Source: Elizabethkingia miricola (lineage in GTDB: Bacteria > Bacteroidota > Bacteroidia > Flavobacteriales > Weeksellaceae). From it: a stretch of DNA of 64,000 bases. Shown here piece after piece: positions 26,289-35,806 of this stretch. The notes beneath the pieces are model-generated. The model was not told where the DNA came from and searched no databases. It worked only from the letters and a program-made list of their open reading frames with translations. The stretch's first letter is position 1, and each line of letters opens with the position of its first letter. A program made the position numbers and the translations under genes. The stretch is from positions 558,001 through 622,000 of the forward strand of contig NZ_LSGQ01000030.1 in the NCBI RefSeq assembly GCF_001675285.1. The letters are read 5' to 3'.

Positions 26289-27485
26289 ATGAAGAAGAAA
26301 CATCACCATAAAAAGAAGCCTGGATTTTTTAAAATATGGTCTGCCAAATTACATCTTTGGCTGGGACTATCTGTCGGGTTTATTGTTTTCATAGTGTCCT
26401 TATCGGGGACTTTATTTGTTTTTAAAGACGAGGTACAGAACGTGCTCCGAAAAGAGGCTATTTATGTAAAATCACAGACCGTAAAGGAACAGGCCTTGCC
26501 CATAGAAGTACTCCGTAAAAAGGTGATGACTCATGTTCCGGAGAAATATCCTGTGAGCGCTGTAGAAATCCCTTTAGATAAAAATAAAACCTATATGTTC
26601 TCTTACTATGAGAAGAGCAAGAAAGGATGGAATTACTTCGGTCAGGTAAAGGTCAATAAACTGATTTATGTGAATCAGTACACAGGGGATATACAAGCAG
26701 TATATAATGAGAAGTACGATTTTTTCATGCTTATGAAATATCTTCACTGGAGTCTTTTATTGAATTCTGAATGGGGTCCATATGTTATCGGAATTCCTGT
26801 TGTACTCTTTATTTTTATGCTGATTACCGGAATTGTATTATGGTGGCCGAAAAATAAAAAAGCAAGAAAAGGACGATTTAGTTTCGACTGGAAGAATGTG
26901 AAAACCTGGAAACGCAAAAACTATGACCTTCACAATATTTTAGGCTTCTATGCTTCATTTATTGGGCTAATAATGGCTGTCACCGGAATCTATTTCACTT
27001 ATCCGTACGTGAAGAATGTATTCAATTATGCCCTATCCGGATCCGCAGAGCTCAAAAAAGAGAAAGATATTAAATCACCGGATTCACTTACAATAAAGAA
27101 CAGTTCTGTATATGATCTTACCGCACAGCAGACAAGATTACATTATCCCGGATCATCAAGTTTCAGAATTCCCCTAAGCGGAAAAAATAAGAAAGGAAAG
27201 AAACTGAAAAATATCCCAGTAACGGTCTATCAGAAAGAGGGCAGGTACAGCGAAAGGCATCAAATCATTTTTGATAAATATTCAGGGAAAATCCTTCTGA
27301 ATAAATCTCATGAAAGCCTAAATGCTGCAGAGAAATATTCTAACGCCAACTATGACATTCATACCGGGTCCTATTTTGGACTGTTTGGAAAAATAATCTG
27401 GTTTATTACAGGGCTTATATGTACATCTTTACCTGTAACAGGATTTTTAGTATGGTGGGGAAAACAGAAGAAAAAGAAAATATAA
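26289..27485 (+). CDS. PepSY-associated transmembrane protein (FoxB-like)
   Basis: 398 residues from ATG 26289; a GTG at 26259 would start inside the upstream hairpin and is rejected. Starts with a His/Lys-rich cytoplasmic tail (MKKKHHHKKKPGFFKIW), then four main membrane helices: near residues 24-48, 175-195 (GIPVVLFIFMLITGIVLWW), 225-245 and 370-390. PepSY-type periplasmic region between the first two. Family relatives such as FoxB work as inner-membrane reductases that free iron from siderophores, consistent with its place behind a siderophore receptor. His residues suited to heme (MKYLHWSLL, YDLHNILGFYA, NYDIHTGSYFG) are present. Confidence 0.88.
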   Translation: MKKKHHHKKKPGFFKIWSAKLHLWLGLSVGFIVFIVSLSGTLFVFKDEVQNVLRKEAIYVKSQTVKEQALPIEVLRKKVMTHVPEKYPVSAVEIPLDKNKTYMFSYYEKSKKGWNYFGQVKVNKLIYVNQYTGDIQAVYNEKYDFFMLMKYLHWSLLLNSEWGPYVIGIPVVLFIFMLITGIVLWWPKNKKARKGRFSFDWKNVKTWKRKNYDLHNILGFYASFIGLIMAVTGIYFTYPYVKNVFNYALSGSAELKKEKDIKSPDSLTIKNSSVYDLTAQQTRLHYPGSSSFRIPLSGKNKKGKKLKNIPVTVYQKEGRYSERHQIIFDKYSGKILLNKSHESLNAAEKYSNANYDIHTGSYFGLFGKIIWFITGLICTSLPVTGFLVWWGKQKKKKI

Positions 27486-27498
27486 GCACACATTAAAA

Positions 27499-29616
27499 AT
27501 GAATAAGGCAATACTAACTGCAGCTTGTCTGGCTGCAATCAATATATTTGGGCAAAAAAATGACAGCCTGAACACCAAAAGTGTAGACGAGGTTATACTT
27601 ACTGCTTCAAGAAAAAAAGAGAATATAAAAGAAGTACCAAGTTCTGTTACTATTGTAGGAGAAAAACAGGTACAATCCCAGTTAACTGTAAACTCTGATA
27701 TTACAAGTATTTTACAATATACAGTTCCCAGTTTAGGGCCTAGTGCCGGACAGACTTCCAATACAGGGCAAACCCTTAGGGGCAGACAGGTGCTGGTACT
27801 GATAGATGGTGTGCCACAATCGACACCGTTGAGAAACGGAGGAAGAGATATCAGGGTAATAGATCCCTCTTCAATAGAACGTATAGAAGTTATTAAAGGA
27901 GCGTCTTCCATCTACGGAAACGGAGCAGACGGAGGTATCATTAACTATATCACGAGAAGAGGTAAATCGGACAAAAAGATTTCCGGAATTTCTCAGGTTG
28001 GTTTTACAGGACAACCTTATGGCGGAACGCTTGGAGTAAGAGCGAGCCAGCTTCTTTCGGGTAAACTATCGGATAAATTCGATTATGTTGCTTCATTAGC
28101 CTATGAAAGAACGGGATATATGAAAGATGCCAATGGTGTAAATCTTAGCCCTTCTTACAGCACAGCAAAGATGGACAACTATAATGGGATGCTGAAGCTG
28201 GGTTATAACATCAATGAAAATCAGCGAATAGAAGCTTCTTATATTGGTTATGCCTCAAAATCCGATTTGAATTTGGGATTAAAAACCGGTAAATATGGTA
28301 TTACTCCAACTATAGGAGAAGGCAAAGGTCTTGGATTGGAGACAACCCCACAAGGAACACCTAGAAATCATAACTATAAATTGAGTTACGATAACAAAAA
28401 CCTTTTCAATGGTACTTCTCTGAATGTAAATCTTTATTATCAGGATTTCAGAACTGTTTATGGCTATAGTGATACTTTCCTGAACGGAGGGCAATCCAAC
28501 GTAATTTCAAAGAAAAAAGGGTCAAGAATAAATCTGGATACACAGTTATGGAATACAGCGAACTCTCAGGCTGAAGTCATCTATGGAGTAGATATCCTAA
28601 ATGATCAGACTGTTCAGAAGCTGGAAGACGGACGTTATTGGACTCCGGATATGGATATGACAAACATAGCGCCCTTTGCATTAATAAAAATTGATTTATT
28701 AAAAAAGCTAACGATAAAAGGAGGGTTGCGCTATGAAAATATGAAAGTAAAAGTGGGGGATTTTAATACCCTGTCTACACTTAAAAGTGACGGAACTTTT
28801 ACCAAGAGTATATTTGTAAAAGGTGGAAATTTAGAATATAATGCCCTTGTTGGAAATATAGGTGTACGTTATAATGTTCAGCCCTACATCAACTTATTTG
28901 GTAGCTTCTCACAGGCTTATTCCATTAATGAGTTGGGAAGGATATTAAGGACGTCTACAGCCAGTACAATTGCCAGTCTGGAAACCAAGCCGATTATTGT
29001 AAACAATTATGAATTTGGAGCAACCGGACAACTTGCTAAGTGGATTAACTATGAGATTACGTCTTATGTAAGTACCTCCAAACTAGGGGCAACATTTGTA
29101 CAAAGTCCGGACAGGTCTCTTACTATACTCAGAGCACCGGAAGTTGTGTATGGAGTAGAAGGATTCCTGCACTTTACACCAGCCCGATGGATCAACTTCG
29201 GTACCAGCTACAGCTGGATGGAAGGTGTTACATCGCTGAATAACGATGGCGATTATTCTGCAAAGATTAATAACAGCAGGATCTCCGCACCCAAAGTTTT
29301 AGCTTATGTACAGGTTAGACCAATTCAGGCACTTTCTGTAGGATTGGACATGATGCATTCCTTTAAGCAGGATCGTTTCCAGCCAAACCCTAAAACAGGC
29401 CAATTTACATATGGTGAAGGTTTTGTTCCGGAATACACCATTTTTAATTTGAAATCCAGCTATGAGGTAAATAAGAACTGGAAACTGTCATTAGGTATTG
29501 AGAATCTTTTTGATAAGCTTTACCAGCCAGCCGTTGCATGGTGGAATGCACGAGACAACGAATTTGTCAATTCTATGGGGATGAGAGGTACTTTTATGAT
29601 TGAATACAAATTTTAA
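27499..29616 (+). CDS. TonB-dependent siderophore-type receptor
   Basis: 705 residues, starting 13 bases after the PepSY gene. Signal peptide MNKAILTAACLAAINIFGQ, TonB-box-like VDEVILTASRKKENIKEVPSS, plug motifs LRGRQVLVLIDGVPQSTPL and IERIEVIKGASSIYGNGADGGIINYITRRG, then a barrel ending FMIEYKF. It is related to the receptor upstream but not a recent copy (different plug). With its own PepSY partner downstream (29675) it forms a second receptor/PepSY pair. Ligand unknown; ferric chelate likely from class and context. Confidence 0.92.
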   Translation: MNKAILTAACLAAINIFGQKNDSLNTKSVDEVILTASRKKENIKEVPSSVTIVGEKQVQSQLTVNSDITSILQYTVPSLGPSAGQTSNTGQTLRGRQVLVLIDGVPQSTPLRNGGRDIRVIDPSSIERIEVIKGASSIYGNGADGGIINYITRRGKSDKKISGISQVGFTGQPYGGTLGVRASQLLSGKLSDKFDYVASLAYERTGYMKDANGVNLSPSYSTAKMDNYNGMLKLGYNINENQRIEASYIGYASKSDLNLGLKTGKYGITPTIGEGKGLGLETTPQGTPRNHNYKLSYDNKNLFNGTSLNVNLYYQDFRTVYGYSDTFLNGGQSNVISKKKGSRINLDTQLWNTANSQAEVIYGVDILNDQTVQKLEDGRYWTPDMDMTNIAPFALIKIDLLKKLTIKGGLRYENMKVKVGDFNTLSTLKSDGTFTKSIFVKGGNLEYNALVGNIGVRYNVQPYINLFGSFSQAYSINELGRILRTSTASTIASLETKPIIVNNYEFGATGQLAKWINYEITSYVSTSKLGATFVQSPDRSLTILRAPEVVYGVEGFLHFTPARWINFGTSYSWMEGVTSLNNDGDYSAKINNSRISAPKVLAYVQVRPIQALSVGLDMMHSFKQDRFQPNPKTGQFTYGEGFVPEYTIFNLKSSYEVNKNWKLSLGIENLFDKLYQPAVAWWNARDNEFVNSMGMRGTFMIEYKF

Positions 29617-29620
29617 TTAA

Positions 29621-29630
29621 TCTAAATAAA
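29621..29630 (+). promoter_or_regulatory. Candidate iron-gene operator half-site before the second PepSY gene
   Basis: TCTAAATAAA, same 10-mer as at 24038-24047 (minus) and 31061-31070. Lies between the receptor stop and the PepSY start. Confidence 0.3.
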
Positions 29631-29674
29631 AAAAGAAGCTTATCTTTGGGCGAATTTATTTTCACTGACAGGAT

Positions 29675-30874
29675 ATGAAAAAACATCATCATAAAAAGAA
29701 GCCGGGATTCTTCAAAAAATGGTCTGGAAAGCTGCACCTTTGGTTTGGTCTTTCTATTGGCTTTCTCATATTTATTATTTCAATAACCGGAGCTTTGTAT
29801 GTTTTCAAAGATGAGGTTGAAAACTATACCCGAAAAGATGTAATCTACCATAACGAACAGAATATTGAAAACAAGCAGATCCTTCCGATAAAGGTTATGG
29901 AAAAGCTGGTGGTAGAGCAGGTGAAAGAAAAATATCCCGTTCACTGGGTAAATATCCCGATAGATAAGAAACAGTCTTACATGTTCTTCTGGTATGAGCA
30001 TAATCCGAAGGCATGGAACTATTTTGATGAATTTCCTGTTTACAAGCAAGCTTACGTAAATCCCTATACAGGAAAAGTTCTAAGAGTATATGATGAGAAA
30101 AACGGATTTTTCAATATTGTAAAGATGATCCACTGGAGCTTTCTGCTAAAACAGGAATGGGGTTCTTATGTGGTAGGTATTCCGGTGATTATTTTTATGG
30201 TTATGTTAATTACAGGAATTGTCCTTTGGTGGCCTAAAAATAAAGCGGCGAGAAAACAACGATTTTCTTTTAAATGGAAAAACATTAAAAGCTGGAAAAG
30301 GAAGAATTATGACCTTCATAATGTTCTGGGCTTCTATGCTTCTATATTTGCTTTGATCTTCTCCATTACAGGGTTGTTTTATGCTTTTTTCGTTGTTCAG
30401 GCAATGATCTATATTGTTTTCTCCGGGGGCAATACAAAATATCCGGATTTTACACATATCAAGACCAAAGCTCCTGTAGAAATGAGAACAGACAGAACAC
30501 TGGATAAGATTATTAATACTGTTAAGGAAAAGTACCCTGAGTCTTATGGTTTTGCATTAGACCTTGGACACGAGCATATGGATGATCATGAACATGCTAA
30601 CTTTGAAGTTTATGTAAAACATTTATCCTATTCTTATCATAAAAACAGCAGCCTTATTTTTGATGAAAACTCTGGTGACTTGCTTCATACACATGACCCT
30701 AAAGACAAAAACTTTGGAGAGAAGGTTGTGGGGGCTAATTATGATATCCACGTAGGAGCTATATTGGGACTGCCGACTAAGATTATAGCCTTTATTGTGA
30801 GTCTGGTCTGTGCATCATTACCCGTAACCGGATTTATGATCTGGTGGGGCAGAAGGAAGAAAAAGAAAGCTTAA
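29675..30874 (+). CDS. PepSY-associated transmembrane protein, second copy
   Basis: 399 residues, clearly paralogous to the protein at 26289: same N-terminal HHHKKKPGFFKKWSGKLHLW tail, same helices (IPVIIFMVMLITGIVLWWPKNK, RKNYDLHNVLGFYASI) and same ending (PVTGFMIWWGRRKKKK). Differs in a His-rich periplasmic segment near residues 300-320 (LGHEHMDDHEHANFE), which the first copy lacks and which could bind metal. Likely inner-membrane iron-release or electron-transfer partner of the adjacent TonB receptor. Followed by a strong hairpin. Confidence 0.88.
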   Translation: MKKHHHKKKPGFFKKWSGKLHLWFGLSIGFLIFIISITGALYVFKDEVENYTRKDVIYHNEQNIENKQILPIKVMEKLVVEQVKEKYPVHWVNIPIDKKQSYMFFWYEHNPKAWNYFDEFPVYKQAYVNPYTGKVLRVYDEKNGFFNIVKMIHWSFLLKQEWGSYVVGIPVIIFMVMLITGIVLWWPKNKAARKQRFSFKWKNIKSWKRKNYDLHNVLGFYASIFALIFSITGLFYAFFVVQAMIYIVFSGGNTKYPDFTHIKTKAPVEMRTDRTLDKIINTVKEKYPESYGFALDLGHEHMDDHEHANFEVYVKHLSYSYHKNSSLIFDENSGDLLHTHDPKDKNFGEKVVGANYDIHVGAILGLPTKIIAFIVSLVCASLPVTGFMIWWGRRKKKKA

Positions 30875-30900
30875 ATTTTTAAAAGATTATAATAATTGAC

Positions 30901-30933
30901 GAAGCCGGAACTTTAGTTCCGGCTTCTGTATTT
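30901..30933 (+). terminator. Terminator after the second PepSY gene
   Basis: Eleven-bp perfect stem GAAGCCGGAAC / GTTCCGGCTTC with a four-base loop; the T tail is weak (TGTATTT). Confidence 0.75.
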
Positions 30934-31054
30934 CAGTATAGGATCATTATTTACTGAATGTATATGTCTGTTTTCAATCAGTTTACTGCTTAATTAAGTA
31001 GCCTGAATATAAACTATTTGTTTTCGTTAAATTTTATACACCAAAGTTATTTAA

Positions 31055-31067
31055 ATTTAGTCTAAAT
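31055..31067 (+). promoter_or_regulatory. Perfect 13-bp palindrome upstream of the heme receptor (candidate operator)
   Basis: ATTTAGTCTAAAT, arms ATTTAG/CTAAAT around one T. A second imperfect copy ATTTAGAATAAAT follows at 31093-31105, just before the -7 element at 31111. The arrangement fits an iron- or heme-responsive repressor site; the regulator is unknown. Confidence 0.45.
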
Positions 31068-31110
31068 AAAATATGATTAATTTCATGTCTTAATTTAGAA
31101 TAAATAAATA

Positions 31111-31118
31111 TAATTTTG
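31111..31118 (+). promoter_or_regulatory. -7 promoter element for the heme receptor
   Basis: TAATTTTG, perfect TAnnTTTG, 14 bases upstream of the ATG at 31133, with the candidate operator copies ending 5 and 43 bases before it. Confidence 0.5.
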
Positions 31119-31132
31119 CACAAAAGAAGATT

Positions 31133-33193
31133 ATGAAAAAAGCTGTCTTGTTTTTCTGTCTTTCAGCTTCTATAGCTGTGGGTGCTCAACAACAATCTGA
31201 GAAAGAAAAAGAGATTGAAGAAGTTGTGGTATCCGGAAATACTTTCGAGCAGAAAGTAAAGGAAGTTCCTATTCCTATAAAGGTTATAGATAAAAAACAG
31301 ATTCAGCAGTCAGGAAGTGTACGATTAAGTGATATTCTTGCAGAGCAAACGGGTCTTATTATTACCCCAAACCATGGTACAAGCCTGCAAATGCAGGGGA
31401 TGACCGGTGAATATACACTAATACTTATAAATGGAGAACCTTTGGTCGGAAGGACTGCGGGAACTCTGGATCTTTCCAGAATTACCGTAAATAATATTAA
31501 GAGAATAGAGATTATAAAGGGACCCAGTTCTTCACTATATGGATCAGATGCTTTAGCCGGAGTGGTTAATATCATCACCGAAACAGCAACCAAAGATTCA
31601 GGAAGTTTAAGCTTGCGCTACGGGACCAATACCAACATAGATTTTGGTGGAGACATCAACATCCGAAGAGATAAATTTTCAGTAAACCTATCTGCCAACC
31701 GTTATAGTTCCGAAGGCTACAGCCTTAATTCCGGAGCAGACAGCTATGGGAAAACAGTGAATCCATTCGAAAATTTCACTTATTCCACCAATATCAATTT
31801 TACACCTAATAGTAAATGGAAGTTTGGCCTGTATGCAAGATATTATTATGACGATCAGGATGGTAAGATGCTTAGCCAGGGGCAAAAAGTTGATGGTTAC
31901 TCTAAAAACAAAGACTACAACATTGCCCCACAGGCTACATGGACACCAAATGATAAAGTGACTTCCAGATTAAGGCTTTATATGTCTGCATCGAACAACG
32001 ATTCTCAGTATAAGTTTGTAGATGGAGGGCAGGTGATGGATGAAACCTACTTTAGAGAACGTTATGTTAAAGCTGAAAACTTTACAGATATCAAGTGGAG
32101 CAAAAAATGGCAGACCACTTTAGGTGCAGGTATTATTTATCAGGATATTGAAGCCAATAGATATAATGAGAGAAAATCTTCAAATCAGTTTTATGGATTA
32201 GGGCAGATTGCATATACACCAATGCAGGGTTGGAATATTCAGGCAGGATTCCGTTATGATAACAACAGTGTATTCGGATCTCAGTTTAGTCCAAAGTTGG
32301 CAACAGATATACAGGTCTTTAAGTTTCTAAGTATTCAGGCTTCTGCAGGACGTGGATTTAAGGCTCCGGATTTCAGACAGCTCTATCTTAACTTCACCAA
32401 TAATTTAGTAGGTTATTCTGTATTAGGAACACAGGAGGTTGGTGTAGAACTGGCCAAAATGATAGCACAGGGAATTGTAAAACAAGAAAATGTACTTATA
32501 GATCCTTCAAAAATTAGTGAGCTAAAACCCGAAAGCTCATGGGCCTATAATTTAGGAGCAACATTAAAACCAGCTAAAGGAGTAGTTGCCAAAGTGAATA
32601 TATTCCGTAATGATATTGACAATCTTATTCAGACGGTCCCTATTGCCAGAAAAGAAAACGGACAGAGTGTTTTCTCTTATCAGAACTTTAACAAAGTCTT
32701 TACTCAGGGAATAGAAACAGAGTTGTCTGTAAGTTTCCTGAACAATTTTACGCTTGCGGGAGGTTATCAATACCTTGAGGCAAAAGATAAAGATGTATTA
32801 GACCGTATAAAAGCCGGACAATTAGGTGGGAATAATGACAGAGGAAACTATATCATATTAGGCCCCGGAGATTACTATGGTATTCCGGGAAGAAGTAAAC
32901 ATACTTTCAATGCTAAGCTATTTTATGAGGACAAAAATGGCTGGTTCTTCAATGTAAGAGGAATCTATAGAGGCGAATATGGCTTTGCAGATAAAGACGG
33001 CAACGGAATTATCAATAATAAATCCGAAATGGCACCAGGTTATTTCTTACTCAACGCTTCACTAGGAAAGAAGATTTTCAAAAACTATCATATCAGCATA
33101 GGTTCTGATAATATCACGAATTTCAAAAATATACAATTTAACCCAGAGTTTGCCGGAAGATTACTATGGGTGAGCTTTAAAATAACTTATTAA
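31133..33193 (+). CDS. TonB-dependent receptor, HmuR-like (heme)
   Basis: 686 residues. Signal peptide MKKAVLFFCLSASIAVGAQ, TonB-box-like IEEVVVSGNTFEQKVKEVPIPIKVIDKK, plug with LINGEPLVGRTAGTLDLSRITVNNIKRIEIIKGPSSSLYG and ALAGVVNIIT, barrel ending WVSFKITY. The motif GRGFKAPDFRQLYLNFTN near residue 405 is the segment where heme receptors of the HmuR/ShuA group carry FRAP-like residues. The next gene codes for a HmuY-like hemophore, ten bases away, so the pair is the heme uptake module Hmu type. Heme as ligand is inferred mainly from that neighbour. Confidence 0.88.
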   Translation: MKKAVLFFCLSASIAVGAQQQSEKEKEIEEVVVSGNTFEQKVKEVPIPIKVIDKKQIQQSGSVRLSDILAEQTGLIITPNHGTSLQMQGMTGEYTLILINGEPLVGRTAGTLDLSRITVNNIKRIEIIKGPSSSLYGSDALAGVVNIITETATKDSGSLSLRYGTNTNIDFGGDINIRRDKFSVNLSANRYSSEGYSLNSGADSYGKTVNPFENFTYSTNINFTPNSKWKFGLYARYYYDDQDGKMLSQGQKVDGYSKNKDYNIAPQATWTPNDKVTSRLRLYMSASNNDSQYKFVDGGQVMDETYFRERYVKAENFTDIKWSKKWQTTLGAGIIYQDIEANRYNERKSSNQFYGLGQIAYTPMQGWNIQAGFRYDNNSVFGSQFSPKLATDIQVFKFLSIQASAGRGFKAPDFRQLYLNFTNNLVGYSVLGTQEVGVELAKMIAQGIVKQENVLIDPSKISELKPESSWAYNLGATLKPAKGVVAKVNIFRNDIDNLIQTVPIARKENGQSVFSYQNFNKVFTQGIETELSVSFLNNFTLAGGYQYLEAKDKDVLDRIKAGQLGGNNDRGNYIILGPGDYYGIPGRSKHTFNAKLFYEDKNGWFFNVRGIYRGEYGFADKDGNGIINNKSEMAPGYFLLNASLGKKIFKNYHISIGSDNITNFKNIQFNPEFAGRLLWVSFKITY

Positions 33194-33203
33194 TATATTA
33201 TAT

Positions 33204-33824
33204 ATGAAAAAATTACTTTTTACTACAGCAATCGGATTACTATCACTGGCATCATGTTCCAGTAATGACAGAGGCTCTGAACCAGCACCAGTAAACCCAT
33301 CCGCAACCGTTAAAACTCAGGAAGTGAAAGATGTAAATGCAACTGACAGAGCTAATTATACTTTGTATAGCCTTCGTGAAAATAAAGTCATTGCCACTAC
33401 AGAACAGGATACAGATAAGTGGGATATAGGTTTTAGCGGAACGAAAATTATTATTAACGGTGGGAAAATAAGAAAAGGAAAAGGAGCTGCAACAATTGTA
33501 AAAGGAAGTTCTTTTGATGGTGTAAAAACAGCACCTGAAGATACGGTATTTAAAACGGATAACGGAACGACTAATGCTGATTTTGCATTAGAGCCATTAT
33601 CGGATAAAGGATGGTATAATTATGCAAATACACGTATTACTCCTATTGCAGGAAATATTATTGTCATCAAGACAGGAGATGGTAAATATGCAAAAATACA
33701 AATTACAAGCTATTATAAAGGGGCGCCAGCTACTATTTCGGATGCAGCTGCAGCAAATGATTCAGCATACTATAACTTTAAATTCGCTTTACAAACTGAC
33801 GGAAGTAAAACTTTCAGCAAATAA
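33204..33824 (+). CDS. HmuY-family heme-binding lipoprotein
   Basis: 206 residues. Lipoprotein signal MKKLLFTTAIGLLSLASC with Cys18, then the HmuY-like beta-rich fold: NYTLYSLRENKVIATTEQDTDKWDIGFSGTKIIINGG is the family's most recognisable stretch. HmuY proteins take heme from host hemoproteins and hand it to HmuR. Co-transcribed with the receptor ten bases upstream and followed by a 14-bp hairpin. Heme-ligating residues cannot be assigned by eye. Confidence 0.85.
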   Translation: MKKLLFTTAIGLLSLASCSSNDRGSEPAPVNPSATVKTQEVKDVNATDRANYTLYSLRENKVIATTEQDTDKWDIGFSGTKIIINGGKIRKGKGAATIVKGSSFDGVKTAPEDTVFKTDNGTTNADFALEPLSDKGWYNYANTRITPIAGNIIVIKTGDGKYAKIQITSYYKGAPATISDAAAANDSAYYNFKFALQTDGSKTFSK

Positions 33825-33830
33825 CTATTT

Positions 33831-33867
33831 AATCTTTGGGAGATGAAATTAAAATCTTCCAAAGATT
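33831..33867 (+). terminator. Hairpin after the HmuY gene
   Basis: AATCTTTGGGAGAT (33831-33844) pairs with ATCTTCCAAAGATT (33854-33867), 13 of 14 positions. The T tail is poor, so it may be a weak terminator or a 3' stabilising hairpin that allows some read-through to the MACPF gene. Confidence 0.6.
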
Positions 33868-33902
33868 TATATATAACTCCAAATCAATCAAAATAATTAT
33901 AT

Positions 33903-35664
33903 ATGAAAAAAAAAAATTACTTATTTTATTGTTTGTTCCTTAATTTTCATAGGGTGTAGATCTGAAGATAATGCTTTTAGTAGTAATAAAGAAAAACAAA
34001 ATATAGATTTAGGAACAATAATTCTTCAAGAAAGAGATTCTAATTCTCTACTAACTCTCAGTAATAAAGGTATGAAATCTTCTGCTCAGGCTATGGCTGG
34101 CACAAGAGCTATTCCTAATCAACCTCTTGAATTACAATATTATTTGGGGAGATCATATAAAATTCAGGATATTCCTATTGCAGATCCAACAAATGTTTCT
34201 TTTCCTATTATAGATATTGAAAAGTTATATGCACTGAACCCAAACCTTTTTCAAATTACTGATATAGGGAAAAGTGACCCGAAATCTTTTGCTTTTACCA
34301 GTTTTGATCGTTATGAAAGTAAATCCTCTATAACAAGAAAGGTTAGTTCTGGGTTTAAGCTTAATCTTCTGGTATTTAGTATAGGTTCTAAAAAGACATT
34401 GACTGAAATCTTTACAAAAACTAAAGTTGAAGAGAATAAACGTGTTTTCGGAGAATTAAATGTATCAATCTTAGCTAATTCTTATAGACTAAGAAATGGT
34501 TCTTTTGATAAAGAAATAGCTGAAAAATATTTGCATCGTGATTTTGTTAATGAACTTTATAATAGTTCATATACCGATGTTGTAAATAATTTTGGACCAT
34601 TTATTCTAACCAAATTCTTTTCTGGAGGGAAAGCAACTGCTTTGTTTACGGGTTTATATAATAAATCGACAACAATTGAGGAAAAGGAAAGAGAAATGGA
34701 AAGAAATATTTGGGCCTCATTTGAATTGAAGAAGAAAAGAGATGAAAAAGATGATAATAAATCAACCCTAGATATTAATATAGGCAGGAAAAATAGTGAT
34801 AATACAAATATTTCTAACGAAATATCCCAAATGGAAACTTCTGTTAAAACTCTTGGTGGCGGCTACGGCTTTAGTGGATTTACTATTCCCAAAAATATTA
34901 ATGATGTAGATATAAATTTATCAGGTTGGGCTGCTTCCTTAAATGATAAAAAAACTCATACATTGGTTGAAATAGATGATAACGGATTAAGTTTGCTTTC
35001 CGAGTATTTGCTAGAAGATAATTTTAAGAATGCTTATGATTATTATTTAACTGGTCGTATGAAAGAAAGAAAGTTGCAAGAACCTGCTATTATTATTCGC
35101 TCTCACTATTGTTTTGAGTGTTATCTTGGAGAACCAGATCAAATGAGAGCAGTTGCAATGCTTTATACCAGATTTGGAGATTGTATTATCTTAGATATAG
35201 ATAAGTTATTAGAAAATGAGGATTTACCAATTCATCCAACGTTAGGGAAAGCAGGTTTAGGTACTCTCTTTGATCATAATAGAGGTGAGAATTGGGGCTG
35301 GAAAATAATAAAGATTGGAGAAATCGTCAAGAATAAATTAAAAGATATTTATAAAATAAAATATGATGTAAGGGTTTTTACAGGAGATTGTGGATATGTT
35401 GGCGATTGTGATGGATTAAGTGAGTATAAAGGATATCCCTTTGTGCAATTTAAATTTGACGAGAATAATGCAAAAAAATATGTCAATGCTAATAATAATA
35501 TAACCTATATTCTTTCTACTAATCGTGATAATAAAAAGTTTGCTTATGCAATTCATGATGACTATATATTAGATACCTATGGTATTAGATCTTGGGTTAA
35601 TGGCTTGCCCTCAGTGCAAATAACATCACAAGAACTAGGGCAATACACTATCGTTGGGCTATAA
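33903..35664 (+). pseudogene. MACPF-type lipoprotein with an out-of-frame A11 tract in its signal peptide
   Basis: The frame open from Met 34072 (530 residues) has no secretion signal. Upstream, the ATG at 33903 is followed by 11 A; read as is, it meets a stop after 18 codons. With 10 A the same ATG encodes a lipoprotein signal (MKKKITYFIVCSLIFIGC) that runs on, without a stop, into the 530-residue frame, giving 586 residues. So the gene is one A away from intact: phase-variable, repaired by polymerase slippage, freshly broken, or a base-call error. The protein contains NNFGPFILTKFFSGGKATALF near codon 230, resembling the membrane-attack-complex/perforin signature (YGTHxx...GG). Bacteroidota MACPF lipoproteins include antimicrobial toxins. 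The rest is unassigned. Confidence 0.75.
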
Positions 35665-35712
35665 TATTTAATACACCATAAATTAAATAGTTTGTTTTTT
35701 TACTTTACTTTT

Positions 35713-35742
35713 GGCCAGCCGGATTCCGGTTGGCTTTTTTTT
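35713..35742 (+). terminator. Terminator after the MACPF gene
   Basis: GCCAGCCGGA / TCCGGTTGGC stem (one G-T pair) with a two-to-four-base loop and a run of eight T. Confidence 0.92.
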
Positions 35743-35806
35743 GATAAAGCAATTGATAAAAACTAATAGATAATAATCTGAGAAATAACTAACTTCGTAT
35801 AAGATT

